From Gammaproteobacteria bacterium (GTDB taxonomy: Bacteria > Pseudomonadota > Gammaproteobacteria > Eutrophobiales > Eutrophobiaceae), in the NCBI GenBank assembly GCA_026710545.1, contig JAPOQU010000093.1:26507-90506 (forward strand): a stretch of DNA of 64,000 nt, in the 5' to 3' direction. Made by a program: the position numbers and the translations under genes. Below, piece by piece: positions 8,597 to 17,832 of this stretch; the stretch's first letter is position 1, and every line of letters begins with the position of its first letter. The notes under the pieces are model-generated. The model was not told where the DNA came from. It made no database searches and saw only the letters and a list, made by a program, of their open reading frames with translations.

Positions 8597-10024
8597 TTGT
8601 TTAACGACCTGAAGAAAAAGCTGGGTAAAGCGGCTGTGCTGAGCGGCGATAACGCTGTTATCAACGGCGGTTACGCAAGGCTCGGCAGGACGCCGCTGGG
8701 TGTCGTCATGCCCGAAGACGTGGACCAGTTGCGTGCGGTATTGTCCGCCGCTGCTGAGAATAACGTATCGCTGTGGGTCCTGCCCAATGCCGCGGCCAAC
8801 GGCGGCATGGTAGGTTCAGCAACGGACAAGGATATCCTGGTTATCGACCAGTCCCGCATGAATAACATCGTGGAGGTTAACAGCAAGGCCGCCTATGCCC
8901 TGGTGGAACCGGGCGTGAGTTACACGCAACTGAATGAGCACCTGGAGCAAAACGGGACCGGCCTGTGGGTTGATTGTGACAGGAACGGCCTGAACTCCGT
9001 CGCCGGCAGTATCGCCGCCCGGGAATTCGGGTATACCGCCTACGGGGATCACACGATGATGCAGTGCGGGATGGAAGTCCTGCTGGCCGACGGCGAACTC
9101 GTCAGGCTGGGCATGGGAGCCATGCCGGAGAGCAATACCTGGCAACTGGCGAAATATGCCTACGGCCCCTACCTGGATGGCCTGTTTACCCAATCCAGCC
9201 TGGGTATCGTTACCAAAATGGGGGTATGGCTGATGCCGGCGCCCCCTGCTTACCAGCCTTTTGCCGTCACCCTGGAAAGTAACGGCGACCTGGCCCAGGC
9301 GGTGGAGATATTGCGCTCATTCAAGGTCAACGTGATCGTACCGAACACGGTAGTTATCAGTAATCCCGTGCTCGACGCGAGCCCCTTCAGTTCCCGGCAG
9401 GATTACACCAACGGCAATACGGTCGACCTGGACAGGCTGAGGATGGACCATGGCCTGGGATTGTGGACCCTGTACGGCGCGTTATACAACACCCCGCCTA
9501 ACGTCGATGTATTATGGCCCATGGTAAAAGGAGCATTTTCAGGGATCCAGGGCGCTACGGTGCTTGACCTGAAAACACAGGCAGGCAACCCGGTGCTGGC
9601 CGGCAGGGAGAGCATGATGCGCGGCCGGCCCTCGGCTGAGTTCAGCAACCTCAACAACTGGTCAGGCCAGGCACACCTGTATGCCGGGTTTGTCAGCCCT
9701 ATCGATGGCCGGCAGGTCCTGAAGATGAACAAACTGGTCAGCGACACGGTGCGCAGCAACGGGTTCGACTACCTGACGGAATTTGCTGTGGGCTGGCGCT
9801 CCGTCATCCAGCGTGTCTATTTAACATACCAGGGTGAAGCCGAACCCAGGGCGGCCGCGTGTCTTGAGACTCTTGTCGATGCGATGGCGCAACGGGGCTA
9901 TGGCGTCAGCCATATCAGTACCGGCTACCTGGACCGGGCGTTGGCCGGCTATGATAACGCCGGTATGTCCGAGCTGCGCGGCAGGCTCAAACAGGCGCTG
10001 GACCCCGGCAACCTGTTTGCCTGA
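8597..10024 (+). CDS. Second PCMH/VAO-family FAD oxidoreductase, no signal peptide
   Basis: The 475-residue protein is a clear paralogue of the 4772-6424 flavoprotein: shared elements include YGDHxxMxCGM, LADGxxVxxGMGA, TQSxxGIVTKxGxWLMP and LKQALDPGNL. It lacks the Tat leader and the C-terminal PGKSGIWP tail, so it may be cytoplasmic or degraded at its ends. The reading frame opens with a TTG at 8597. An ATG at 8592, better placed after AGAGG, is one base out of frame, so a one-base deletion or a relocated start is possible. No second cytochrome gene follows. The substrate is probably a related phenol. Confidence 0.8.
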   Translation: MFNDLKKKLGKAAVLSGDNAVINGGYARLGRTPLGVVMPEDVDQLRAVLSAAAENNVSLWVLPNAAANGGMVGSATDKDILVIDQSRMNNIVEVNSKAAYALVEPGVSYTQLNEHLEQNGTGLWVDCDRNGLNSVAGSIAAREFGYTAYGDHTMMQCGMEVLLADGELVRLGMGAMPESNTWQLAKYAYGPYLDGLFTQSSLGIVTKMGVWLMPAPPAYQPFAVTLESNGDLAQAVEILRSFKVNVIVPNTVVISNPVLDASPFSSRQDYTNGNTVDLDRLRMDHGLGLWTLYGALYNTPPNVDVLWPMVKGAFSGIQGATVLDLKTQAGNPVLAGRESMMRGRPSAEFSNLNNWSGQAHLYAGFVSPIDGRQVLKMNKLVSDTVRSNGFDYLTEFAVGWRSVIQRVYLTYQGEAEPRAAACLETLVDAMAQRGYGVSHISTGYLDRALAGYDNAGMSELRGRLKQALDPGNLFA

Positions 10025-10043
10025 TCAACAGTTGTCGCGGTTG

Positions 10044-10718
10044 TCACTCTCCCGGGACTCCATAACCCGGCGCTGATGACGGGTTGTTTGCGCGTGATAT
10101 GTAATCAGCCATTTGCGGGGCATATCTATCCCATAATTCCCTGAGTTCGGCCAAAGGATTATGGTCTGTCCAGTCAACACGTAGATCTACCAGGGGCCAG
10201 CTGTTGCCACCGACAACCAGCAAACCGGCGGAGTGTATCGGTCCTGCTTCGCCGCCTGCTTTCAAACCCCCATCCATTGCATCGAGCAAACGGTCAGCCA
10301 GCAAAGTTTTGCCCGAGTCAAGAAATTCGTCAATCATCACCGTTGTGACATTACCGGCGCTTAATAAATTACCTGCGGCTATACAGTTTTTACCTCGTGA
10401 GATATTATTAATTCCGAGCGATTTGCTGCCGTTGAACCCGCTTGTACTGCCCTGATTATCTACGGCAATCACCTGTCTGTAATCTGCATTAACTTCATTA
10501 CTCATCACTTCCAGCATAGCCGCTTTGACGTCCTTTCCTTGTTCCATTTGATCCAGGATTGCAGGCCCTAAAGAGGGTAGAGTGATATTTTGGGTAGATA
10601 CTGCCCCCACTCCGGATCTCGCCCATGGACATCTGCTCGCAACGCATATACTGGAAGACGAAATCGCAATGCCATATTGTTCAGTTTGATGACACTTTGC
10701 AGCGATTGAGAAAGTCAT
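10044..10718 (-). CDS. DUF1028 family (Ntn-hydrolase-like) protein
   Basis: This 224-residue protein begins MTFSIAAKC and contains PWARSGVGAVSTQN, NLLSAGNV, SAGLLVVGG and LVDLRVDWTDHNPLAELREL, the landmarks of the DUF1028 family. The family is thought to have an Ntn-hydrolase fold and is often found with amidases and peptidases, but its reaction is unknown. Here it is the last gene of a three-gene minus-strand unit after an HpaB-like hydroxylase and a Rid protein, suggesting a hydrolytic step in breaking down a nitrogen-containing compound. That role is inference. Confidence 0.8.
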   Translation of the reverse strand: MTFSIAAKCHQTEQYGIAISSSSICVASRCPWARSGVGAVSTQNITLPSLGPAILDQMEQGKDVKAAMLEVMSNEVNADYRQVIAVDNQGSTSGFNGSKSLGINNISRGKNCIAAGNLLSAGNVTTVMIDEFLDSGKTLLADRLLDAMDGGLKAGGEAGPIHSAGLLVVGGNSWPLVDLRVDWTDHNPLAELRELWDRYAPQMADYISRANNPSSAPGYGVPGE

Positions 10719-10733
10719 GATCAGGGATTATAT

Positions 10734-11168
10734 TTATTCAGGAATGACCGCTGTTACTTCTATCTCCATCAGCCATTCCGGTTTGGCCAGGCCCTGTACA
10801 ATCAATCCCGTAGAAACGGGATAAACACCCTTCAGCCACCTGCCCAGTACACGGTAAACCGGCTCGCGATAAGATCGATCGGTGATATAGACTTGCATCC
10901 TGCAAATATGCGCCAGCTCACTGCCTGCCTCGCGCAATAGTTGATCGACATTCTTCATTGCTTGATCTGCCTGTGCCGCCGGGTCACCGGCGCCAACGAG
11001 ATTTCCCTTCAGGTCAGTTCCAACCTGGCCACGCAGGAAGATGATGTTGCCGGCTATCACGGCCTGGCAAAGATCATTATCCAGGTTTTGCTCAGGATAG
11101 GTCTCTTTGGTGTTGAACCTGCGAAATCGTTTATGGATCGGCATGAAGAGTAAATCCATTATTGTCAT
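10734..11168 (-). CDS. Rid family protein (YjgF/YER057c/UK114)
   Basis: This 144-residue protein has the chorismate-mutase-like Rid fold pattern (FLRGQVG, DQAMKNVDQLLREAG, RMQVYITDR, EIEVTAVIP). Classical RidA hydrolyses reactive enamines and imines and uses an arginine in a PxRxxV motif. Here the matching stretch reads YPVSTGLIV, so that arginine seems absent, as in several Rid subfamilies without imine deaminase activity. It overlaps the upstream HpaB-like gene by four bases, so the two are translationally coupled. The N-terminal 15 residues are poorly conserved and the true start may lie a few codons downstream. Confidence 0.85.
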   Translation of the reverse strand: MTIMDLLFMPIHKRFRRFNTKETYPEQNLDNDLCQAVIAGNIIFLRGQVGTDLKGNLVGAGDPAAQADQAMKNVDQLLREAGSELAHICRMQVYITDRSYREPVYRVLGRWLKGVYPVSTGLIVQGLAKPEWLMEIEVTAVIPE

Positions 11169-12664
11169 ACAGCTTTCAGTTTTACTTTATTTTGAAAATC
11201 CTCTTTACCCGCTGATTTTGAATCAATTCTGTCGGAAAGTCTTGCCGCTTTTTTGACAATATTCAGGGGTTCATCCCAATCGAAGTTACGATATACCGCC
11301 GCCAGGTGTGCAAAAGGAGGTGATTGTGCGAATAATTGAAAGGTAAGCCGATGGCCGGCATAGTCGGAGTTTAATAAATCACGGGCAAAAGCAAGCAATC
11401 TGCGACGGTCTTCCGAGACCCAGTTATCATTTATGCTGTAGTACTTGTCTAACCAGACTCCGCTGTCACTGTCGGTAAATGCGGCCGCATCCGGGGTGAT
11501 ACAGACCTGACCGCCGCAGAGCTCTCTTGTGAGGTGCATCATTTCATGTAATTGGGAGCAGGCCAGTACCCGACCTGTGTACAGAAGGGATTGATTAGGC
11601 ATCAACAAACCGCCCGGACTTTTCTGCGCCGTTGCGATTGCTGCGGTCAGGTGGGCATTAATACCTTCCCGGTAAACAGCCAGTGCAGAGAGTTTTTCCT
11701 GGACAGCCGGCTGTTTTTCCAGACCCGTCTGTCTGACATTGTACAGGGCTGCGCCAATCATCATGTCGGCCATTTTCAAATTCCGCTGTACGAAAGCGAA
11801 TGCGCTGTACCTGTGCAGGGTTGCTCGAATAAACGTTGCTGCCCTGGTATGGCGATAAAACAGCACGTTTTCCCACGGGATCAATACATCATCGAAAACA
11901 ACAAGCGCGTCTATTTCATCAAACCTGTTTGACAGGGGGTAATCTTCAAGAGGCGCACGACCTGTAAAACCTGTCCGGCATATCATTTTAATGCCCTTTG
12001 ACCCCAGGTTACAGATGAAGCCAACCGCATATTCTGATAGAGCCGCATTACCCCAATTTGCGATAGTAGGCTTGGTAAAGGCTTGATTGGCATAAGCTGC
12101 CGCAGTTTCATATTTGGCCCCCCTTACTACTATCCCTGCATCAGTTTCCCTGACAACATGGAGCAGCATGTCAGGGTCCTGTTCCTGCGGGGGTTTGGAA
12201 CGATCTCCCTTGGGGTCGGTATTGGCGGACACATGAAAAGGATCAGTTTTTGTGATTCGATTAACATGCCGTTTAATGTTGTCTGCAAAGCGCGGGTCGA
12301 CTTCGTTAAGAATATCCTGTCCATCGTATAAGGACCACACTTCTCCAACGGTTTCATCACCAACCCTGGTGACTACACCACCGATATCATTTAACACGGT
12401 ATCCGTTGCCTTGCGTTTGTCATGCCAGTCCTGTTGTGTATGGGGCAGCTTGAGTGAGATCGCGTTCGTCTCCCCCTTATCATCGATGTAAGTCATAATC
12501 TGACGCGTGCTTTCATCATGCGCCATGTCATAAATACGCGCCCTGATATCGACTATGGGTTTAAATGCGGGATGGGAAGGAACATCCTTGATTTTTTCTC
12601 CATCCATGTAAACTTCACGCCCATCACGAATGGACTCGATATATTCCTTGCCAGTACGAATCAT
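11165..12664 (-). CDS. HpaB/PvcC-family flavin-dependent hydroxylase
   Basis: The 499-residue protein belongs to the 4-hydroxyphenylacetate 3-hydroxylase family, which includes two-component FADH2 monooxygenases (HpaB, PvcC) and 4-hydroxybutyryl-CoA dehydratase. Visible family landmarks are RTGKEYIESIRDGREVYMDG at the N-terminus, the mid-region FDEIDALVVFDDVLIPWENVLFY with the start of the C-terminal helical domain, and GRVLACSQLHEMMHLTRELCGGQ. The cysteines that ligate the cluster in the dehydratase branch are not evident, so a monooxygenase is more likely. No flavin reductase gene is adjacent. It is the first gene of an operon with the Rid and DUF1028 proteins. Confidence 0.85.
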   Translation of the reverse strand: MIRTGKEYIESIRDGREVYMDGEKIKDVPSHPAFKPIVDIRARIYDMAHDESTRQIMTYIDDKGETNAISLKLPHTQQDWHDKRKATDTVLNDIGGVVTRVGDETVGEVWSLYDGQDILNEVDPRFADNIKRHVNRITKTDPFHVSANTDPKGDRSKPPQEQDPDMLLHVVRETDAGIVVRGAKYETAAAYANQAFTKPTIANWGNAALSEYAVGFICNLGSKGIKMICRTGFTGRAPLEDYPLSNRFDEIDALVVFDDVLIPWENVLFYRHTRAATFIRATLHRYSAFAFVQRNLKMADMMIGAALYNVRQTGLEKQPAVQEKLSALAVYREGINAHLTAAIATAQKSPGGLLMPNQSLLYTGRVLACSQLHEMMHLTRELCGGQVCITPDAAAFTDSDSGVWLDKYYSINDNWVSEDRRRLLAFARDLLNSDYAGHRLTFQLFAQSPPFAHLAAVYRNFDWDEPLNIVKKAARLSDRIDSKSAGKEDFQNKVKLKAV

Positions 12665-12822
12665 TTACATAACTCCGTTAAAGACAGCATCACTTAGGCA
12701 TTAGAGAGATTTCTAAGCGCGGGATAGAGAGTCTAAAGGGAGGAGAGAATAAAACCAATTATAAAAAATGTATGTCAAAGATAAAAAATAGTTTAAATAT
12801 CACTTTCATAATTATCCTTGAG

Positions 12823-13977
12823 CTACGGATGTGTCATACGGGAAATTAAATTTCCCATGAATTTTTCACCACGCAATATTTGCTCGAAGGTAATGAATTC
12901 ATCCGGTTTATGTGCCTGGGCGATACTGCCCGGACCGCAAATCACGGTGGGAATATTGATACTATGAAACAGCCCGCCTTCGGTACCGAAATCGATTTTA
13001 GCCGTATCAGACCGGGAAACAAGTGATTTTACGAAGGAGACTGCTTCACTGTCAGGATGAGTGAAGAGGCCGGGATAGGAGGTTTTTTCAATGATTGTGA
13101 TATCCGTATTCTTATGGGTTCTTCGCATCAATGGTTTAAGAACGCTGTTTGCAAAATTCTTGATTTTATCCAGATAAGCCTGTGGGTCATCGTCCGGAAG
13201 ATTTCTAATCTCAAATTCAAACTCACAATTATCCGGAACAATATTCAGTAGACGCCCGCCTGAAATCGGGCCGGTATTGAGGGTCGTGTATGCAATATCA
13301 TAATCCGGGTCAAACGGGCCTTTATCAGCGATCTCCTTCTGTAGAGACCGGATAAAGACGATTAATTCAGCGGCGTACTCCACCGCGTTGATCCCTTCGA
13401 TTACGGCGAGCGCGGAATGGCACTCCTGTCCATCCACACAAACATGAAACGCAACTTTCCCCTTGTGACCATTGATTACCTGCATCCCGGTCGGTTCACC
13501 CACAATACACAATCCTGGTAAAACCAAAAAATCCTTCAGTTTGTCAATCAGACTCCTTACCCCCAAACAACCTACTTCTTCATCATATGAAAAGGACAGG
13601 TGTAAGGGCAGCTTTAAATCCAGTTTTGTCAGATCCGGAATAAATGACAACACAATCGCGATGAAGCTCTTCATATCCACACAACCTCTTCCATAAAGAC
13701 GGTTGTCATTTTCCTGTACTCTGAAAGGTTCGGTCGACCAGTCCTGCCCGTCAACCGGAACCACGTCGGTATGCCCCGAGAGCAGGATGCCGGATTGGTT
13801 CGGGTTTCCTACCGTGGCAAAGAGGTTGGCCTTCGTTTTGTCGGCATTGTAGATTAATTCGCTGGTGACCCCATATTCATCCAGGTAATTTTCTATAAAC
13901 CGGATTAACTCCAGGTTGGAAAGCCTGCTTGTTGTGTTAAAGGAAACCAGTTCCTCAATTAATTTCCTGCTTTGCAT
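12823..13977 (-). CDS. M20 family deacylase, ArgE-like
   Basis: The 384-residue cytoplasmic enzyme has the M20 metallopeptidase landmarks: GHTDVVPVDG (first zinc ligand and nearby Asp), GRGCVDMKSF (bridging Asp), DEEVGCLG (catalytic and ligand Glu) and GPGSIAQAHKPDEF near the C-terminus. It best matches acetylornithine deacetylase ArgE, which removes an N-acyl group from an amino acid. It stands alone rather than with arginine biosynthesis genes and sits among catabolic genes, so the substrate may be another N-acylated compound. A gap of 158 bases without obvious genes separates it from the HpaB-like gene. Confidence 0.87.
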   Translation of the reverse strand: MQSRKLIEELVSFNTTSRLSNLELIRFIENYLDEYGVTSELIYNADKTKANLFATVGNPNQSGILLSGHTDVVPVDGQDWSTEPFRVQENDNRLYGRGCVDMKSFIAIVLSFIPDLTKLDLKLPLHLSFSYDEEVGCLGVRSLIDKLKDFLVLPGLCIVGEPTGMQVINGHKGKVAFHVCVDGQECHSALAVIEGINAVEYAAELIVFIRSLQKEIADKGPFDPDYDIAYTTLNTGPISGGRLLNIVPDNCEFEFEIRNLPDDDPQAYLDKIKNFANSVLKPLMRRTHKNTDITIIEKTSYPGLFTHPDSEAVSFVKSLVSRSDTAKIDFGTEGGLFHSINIPTVICGPGSIAQAHKPDEFITFEQILRGEKFMGNLISRMTHP

Positions 13978-14038
13978 GGCGCGAATTATAACTCATCCGG
14001 GGTGCTGAACTGTGTAGCGGCAGTGTGGAGCGACCAAA

Positions 14039-14956
14039 TCAGGAGGCCAGGTCAGTTACGTCGTTTGACTGACAAAACTCCAGAAATCTTTTTGCTACGG
14101 CAGTAGCTTGCAACCCATCAAGGTGTGCGGCGCAGACTATGCTGGGTTTCAGTTTTTCAGAGATAGGCCGCCTTACAATGGGATGATGCTCATAGGTGAT
14201 GTCCGATGGAGGTCGGGTAACCAGAATGGAAACACCGAGATTCCAACCCACCAACCCACGCAATACTTCCAGCGAGGGTGCTTTGTATACAATATTCGGT
14301 TTCAGGTTGTATTCCTCAAACAGACCCAAGAAGTACTGGCGAGCCGATGAAAAATCCAGAAGCACAAACGCTTCATCCACCAGGTCATATAAAGACACGC
14401 ATTCTTTGCCGGCGAGTGGGTGATCTTCTGAAAGCAAGGCATAGGGTTGACCTTCCAGGATTGGAAGTACTGCTATGTCATGGGGAACACTGATGTCATA
14501 CAACAGGGCGAGTTCAATCTCACCGGTTCTTAATTGTTCAATTATCTGGTCCTGATCGCCTTCTGATAAGGTGAACTCTACTTTTGGGTATTTTTCCTGA
14601 AAGCGTTTAATCAGGGTCGGCATGAATACAGGGGATAGAGGCGCATAACTGCCGATGCTGAGTTCTCCGGACAACTCCTCACTGAGGGCCATCGCCGTGT
14701 GCTGGAACGCTTCAGCATGCCTGACCAGGTTTCTTGCTTCTGCGAGAACTTTTTTCCCGGCTGGGGTAAGCGTAATTCCATGAGCATGGTGGCGATTTAT
14801 CAAATCAACGCCGAATTGGGTTTCCAACTTGGTAATTGCGGAAGCGATAGCCGGCTGTGCAATATGCACGTGTCTCGCAGCCTTGGTCAGACTCTCGTGT
14901 TCGGCAGTAGCGATAAAATAAGTAAGTTGCCTTAGTGTGTATTTCAGCCTCGCCAT
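14039..14956 (-). CDS. LysR-type transcriptional regulator
   Basis: The 305-residue protein has an N-terminal winged helix-turn-helix (residues 1-65, TLRQLTYFIATAEHESLTKAA then AQPAIASAITKLE) and a periplasmic-binding-protein-like effector domain. It is transcribed divergently from the M24 peptidase and NCS1 permease genes, the usual arrangement for a LysR regulator and its targets. A candidate operator, TATGC-N6-GCATA at 14979-14994, lies in the intergenic space. The co-inducer cannot be read from sequence but is probably a substrate of the neighbouring peptidase and permease. Confidence 0.93.
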   Translation of the reverse strand: MARLKYTLRQLTYFIATAEHESLTKAARHVHIAQPAIASAITKLETQFGVDLINRHHAHGITLTPAGKKVLAEARNLVRHAEAFQHTAMALSEELSGELSIGSYAPLSPVFMPTLIKRFQEKYPKVEFTLSEGDQDQIIEQLRTGEIELALLYDISVPHDIAVLPILEGQPYALLSEDHPLAGKECVSLYDLVDEAFVLLDFSSARQYFLGLFEEYNLKPNIVYKAPSLEVLRGLVGWNLGVSILVTRPPSDITYEHHPIVRRPISEKLKPSIVCAAHLDGLQATAVAKRFLEFCQSNDVTDLAS

Positions 14957-14978
14957 GCATCATCCTGTATTTGAGCCT

Positions 14979-14994
14979 TATGCATATCAGCATA
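14979..14994. promoter_or_regulatory. Candidate LysR operator palindrome
   Basis: TATGC and GCATA are inverted around a six-base spacer in the 146-base gap between the LysR start (14956) and the M24 start (15103). LysR regulators commonly bind interrupted dyads at such positions. Not verified; the AT-rich context makes chance dyads possible. Confidence 0.4.
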
Positions 14995-15102
14995 TATGAA
15001 ATCGGCGTCCGGCACCATGTGATAAGTAGAGAAGGTGTCTTACTTGGTTTTTTTCAGAGATGGGGCTATGCTGGTAAAAAATACAACGCGGAGGGGTTGA
15101 TA

Positions 15103-16392
15103 ATGAACAGTTCACCTGATTTTAACGGCAAGCTCAATCTACTGGATGGCATCGATGGTTCTGCGCTCAGGTTAAGCGCCGACGATCCCCAATTTGCCGA
15201 ATTCCCCATCTCTGAATATAGACGCCGTTACGCCCGTGCAATCCGCTTAATGGAAGAGTTTGACTTTGATGCGCTGCTGCTCACCCATGAACTTAATGTC
15301 CGTTATTTCTCCGGTTATCTCTCCATCTTGTGGGAATCCCGTTTCCGTTCGCTGGTCCTTATTTTGCCCCGGAACCCGAAGACAGGCCCTACGCTCCTCG
15401 TACCCGGTCAGGAGGCCGGCAATGCTTTCGGTACTTCCTGGATACCAGATCGGGTTATCTATCCCGATCAGGAAAACATCGTGCCGTATGTCATCGAAGC
15501 GGTGCACGATAAGGGACTCCAGACCGGACGCCTCGGGATGGAACTGGGATTTGGCCAGCGAGTGGGAATGACGCAGGAAGATATCGGGCGCCTCTATGAA
15601 GGACTTCCCGAGGCGGACATCAAGAGTGCAACGGAAGTGATACAGACAGTGCGCATGATCAAATCTTCCCAGGAGATTGAACGGGTACGCAAGGCCTGTG
15701 ATATCTCGCAGCGCGCCGTGGCAGAGGGATTCTCGTCACTTCACGAAGGTATGACGGAAAAAGAACTGGGTGCGGTTCTTGGCGCGGCCATGTTTCGGGA
15801 GGGCGCCGAGTTAAGCTCTCGTCCGAGCATGATGAATGTCTCCAGTTTTCCCGGCCGCCCCAAAATGGTCAATGCCCTGGCCAGCGACCATGCATTATGC
15901 CGGGGTGACGTGGTGATGATCGACGGGGGCGCTGTCTATGGCGGATATGCGACCGACTTTATCAGGCAGGCATTTCTCGGCCCCCCGACCGATGACCAGC
16001 GCCGCTGGTTTGACGTGGCAATTGAGGCCAACAACGCCTGTATTGACGCGGTGAAGCCGGGGGTAAGCTGCGCGGATGTTTACGAGGCCGGGATCGGCGT
16101 CTTCGAACGTCATGGGCTGGTCGATTACAACTGCATAAACATTGTCGGTCATGCGGTCGGTATGGAAGTGCATGAACTACCGTGGCTGGGCGAGCGCGGT
16201 GTTGTTTACAGTTCAAACACGCGCCTCGAACCTGGCATGGTATTTTGTGTTGAACCGGTCATAGCCGGAATGGATGGGCCTGAGTGGCTCGCGGGTGTTT
16301 TCATGGTGGAAGATAAACTGCTCGTCACGGAGAATGGTTGTGAGGTTCTGACCAACTCGTTATCCAAGGAGTTGTGGATTCAGGAACTCTGA
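15103..16392 (+). CDS. M24 family metallopeptidase (Xaa-Pro dipeptidase/creatinase fold)
   Basis: The protein from ATG 15103 is 429 residues long: an N-terminal creatinase-like domain, then a pita-bread catalytic domain. Metal ligands of a true metallopeptidase are present: Asp in MIDGGAVYGG, Asp in ATDF, His in GHAVGMEVHELP, Glu in FCVEPV and Glu in MVEDKLLVTENG. This favours a hydrolase over a metal-free creatinase. The frame is open further upstream to 14935, but GGAGGGG at 15089-15096 is a strong ribosome site for the ATG at 15103. It is followed after nine bases by an NCS1 permease gene. Ectoine-hydrolase-like activity is an alternative to dipeptidase. Confidence 0.85.
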   Translation: MNSSPDFNGKLNLLDGIDGSALRLSADDPQFAEFPISEYRRRYARAIRLMEEFDFDALLLTHELNVRYFSGYLSILWESRFRSLVLILPRNPKTGPTLLVPGQEAGNAFGTSWIPDRVIYPDQENIVPYVIEAVHDKGLQTGRLGMELGFGQRVGMTQEDIGRLYEGLPEADIKSATEVIQTVRMIKSSQEIERVRKACDISQRAVAEGFSSLHEGMTEKELGAVLGAAMFREGAELSSRPSMMNVSSFPGRPKMVNALASDHALCRGDVVMIDGGAVYGGYATDFIRQAFLGPPTDDQRRWFDVAIEANNACIDAVKPGVSCADVYEAGIGVFERHGLVDYNCINIVGHAVGMEVHELPWLGERGVVYSSNTRLEPGMVFCVEPVIAGMDGPEWLAGVFMVEDKLLVTENGCEVLTNSLSKELWIQEL

Positions 16393-16401
16393 CAGCACAT
16401 C

Positions 16402-17685
16402 ATGGCCACTTTTAAGGAGCTGGTAGAGGATTACTCGCGCCACCAGGTCCCTGAACACAAAACGGTGGGTGGTATCCACATCGGCATTATTATCATTGGT
16501 GTCGGTATCACGATAACCGCTTTCATACTGGGAAGCCAGATGGGTCTGAGGCTTGGCTTCTGGGATAGTCTCCATGCGTTCTACCTCGGCGGATTTCTGC
16601 TTGCAGTTGTTGCGGGATTTACCGGCATCGTCGGTGCCTCGACCAGACTATCCACGGCGATGATTATCAGGACGACCTTCGGTGTATCCGGGGCGAAGTT
16701 TGTCAATTCGGTCCTGATGCTGGTCATGATGGGTTGGTGCATGGTTCTCGCAGCTTTTTTCGGGGATGCAATGCACGCCGGACTCGAGACCAACTGGGGT
16801 GTCATATCACTACCGAGAGAATTTTATATCGCGCTCGGTTCGGCCGTGATGGCGTTGATCACTGTCTTTGGATTCAAGGCACTGGACAAGCAGTCGCTGG
16901 TCATGGTGCCAATCATGCTGGGATTCCTGTTTACTATCCTGTATCTGGCTCTGCGCCGAATGAGCCTGTCCGACATCACCAGCCTGGAAACAGCAACCGG
17001 CCCCGCTATGGGATTGGGGGCCGCAACGTCGATAGTGGTCGGTTCATTTATCGTAGGCGCAACCATTTTTCCCGATATTTGTCGTTATGTTCGGAATCGC
17101 CCGCAGGCAGTCACCGGCTCATTTATTGCCTTTTTACTGGGTTATCCGGTTATCCTGATTTTATCCGCAGTTCCGAGCATTGCGACGGGCGAAGCGGATT
17201 TGATGATTGTCGTGACCATGCTTGGGTTCAGTGTGCTCGGTTTCATTTTCCTGGTATTTGCATCACTGACAACCGGCACTTTTCAACTGTACAGCGCGTC
17301 ACTGGCGTTTGCGGCCCTGGTTAAAACCGACAAATGGAAACTCGTCATTGTGATTGCCGTTATCACTACGGTTGTCGCCATATTTTTCTCAATTGACTAT
17401 TTTCTGGATTGGTTGACGTTTCTCAGCATACTAATTCCTCCGATCAGCGGAATTTACGTCACGCATCACCTGCTTACGAACCGCAGGGCTGCCGGCCGGC
17501 ATGCCGCTCCGGATATCTCCTTTCCTGCGTTTGGCGCCTGGATAGCCGGAACCATAGTTGCTTTCATTGCCCATAACGGCTCGTTGCAATTCACGTCGAT
17601 AGCCGCTATCGACGCAATTCTTGTCGCATCGTTCTGCTATTATTTGCTCCAGACGCTGGCAGTGAAAAATACGAACGAGACATGA
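16402..17685 (+). CDS. NCS1-family nucleobase/cytosine permease
   Basis: This 427-residue inner membrane protein has about 12 hydrophobic segments and the NCS1 (CodB-like) pattern: a short N-terminal cytoplasmic stretch (SRHQVPEHKTVGG), then GFWDSLHAFYLGGFLLAVVAG and STAMIIRTTFG. NCS1 carriers import cytosine, allantoin, hydantoins and related ring nitrogen compounds with H+ or Na+. Pairing with an M24 hydrolase and a divergent LysR regulator suggests uptake and hydrolysis of a nitrogen-containing substrate. Exact specificity is not readable. Confidence 0.88.
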   Translation: MATFKELVEDYSRHQVPEHKTVGGIHIGIIIIGVGITITAFILGSQMGLRLGFWDSLHAFYLGGFLLAVVAGFTGIVGASTRLSTAMIIRTTFGVSGAKFVNSVLMLVMMGWCMVLAAFFGDAMHAGLETNWGVISLPREFYIALGSAVMALITVFGFKALDKQSLVMVPIMLGFLFTILYLALRRMSLSDITSLETATGPAMGLGAATSIVVGSFIVGATIFPDICRYVRNRPQAVTGSFIAFLLGYPVILILSAVPSIATGEADLMIVVTMLGFSVLGFIFLVFASLTTGTFQLYSASLAFAALVKTDKWKLVIVIAVITTVVAIFFSIDYFLDWLTFLSILIPPISGIYVTHHLLTNRRAAGRHAAPDISFPAFGAWIAGTIVAFIAHNGSLQFTSIAAIDAILVASFCYYLLQTLAVKNTNET

Positions 17686-17832
17686 AGTCCATAACTGATT
17701 GATTGTGAAAATAAAAATAATGTATTTAAGTTGTAACTATTATTATTGAAGTGGAGTTGTCTTATTGCACTGAGTATCTGGTAAATTAACCCTGTTGTGG
17801 ATTGTGACTACGCAATGTAATCGGGGGTAGAA

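Noticed and set aside
14935..15102. 56-codon N-terminal extension of the M24 peptidase
   Set aside because: The extension crosses the divergent LysR promoter region, and GGAGGGG clearly marks the ATG at 15103.
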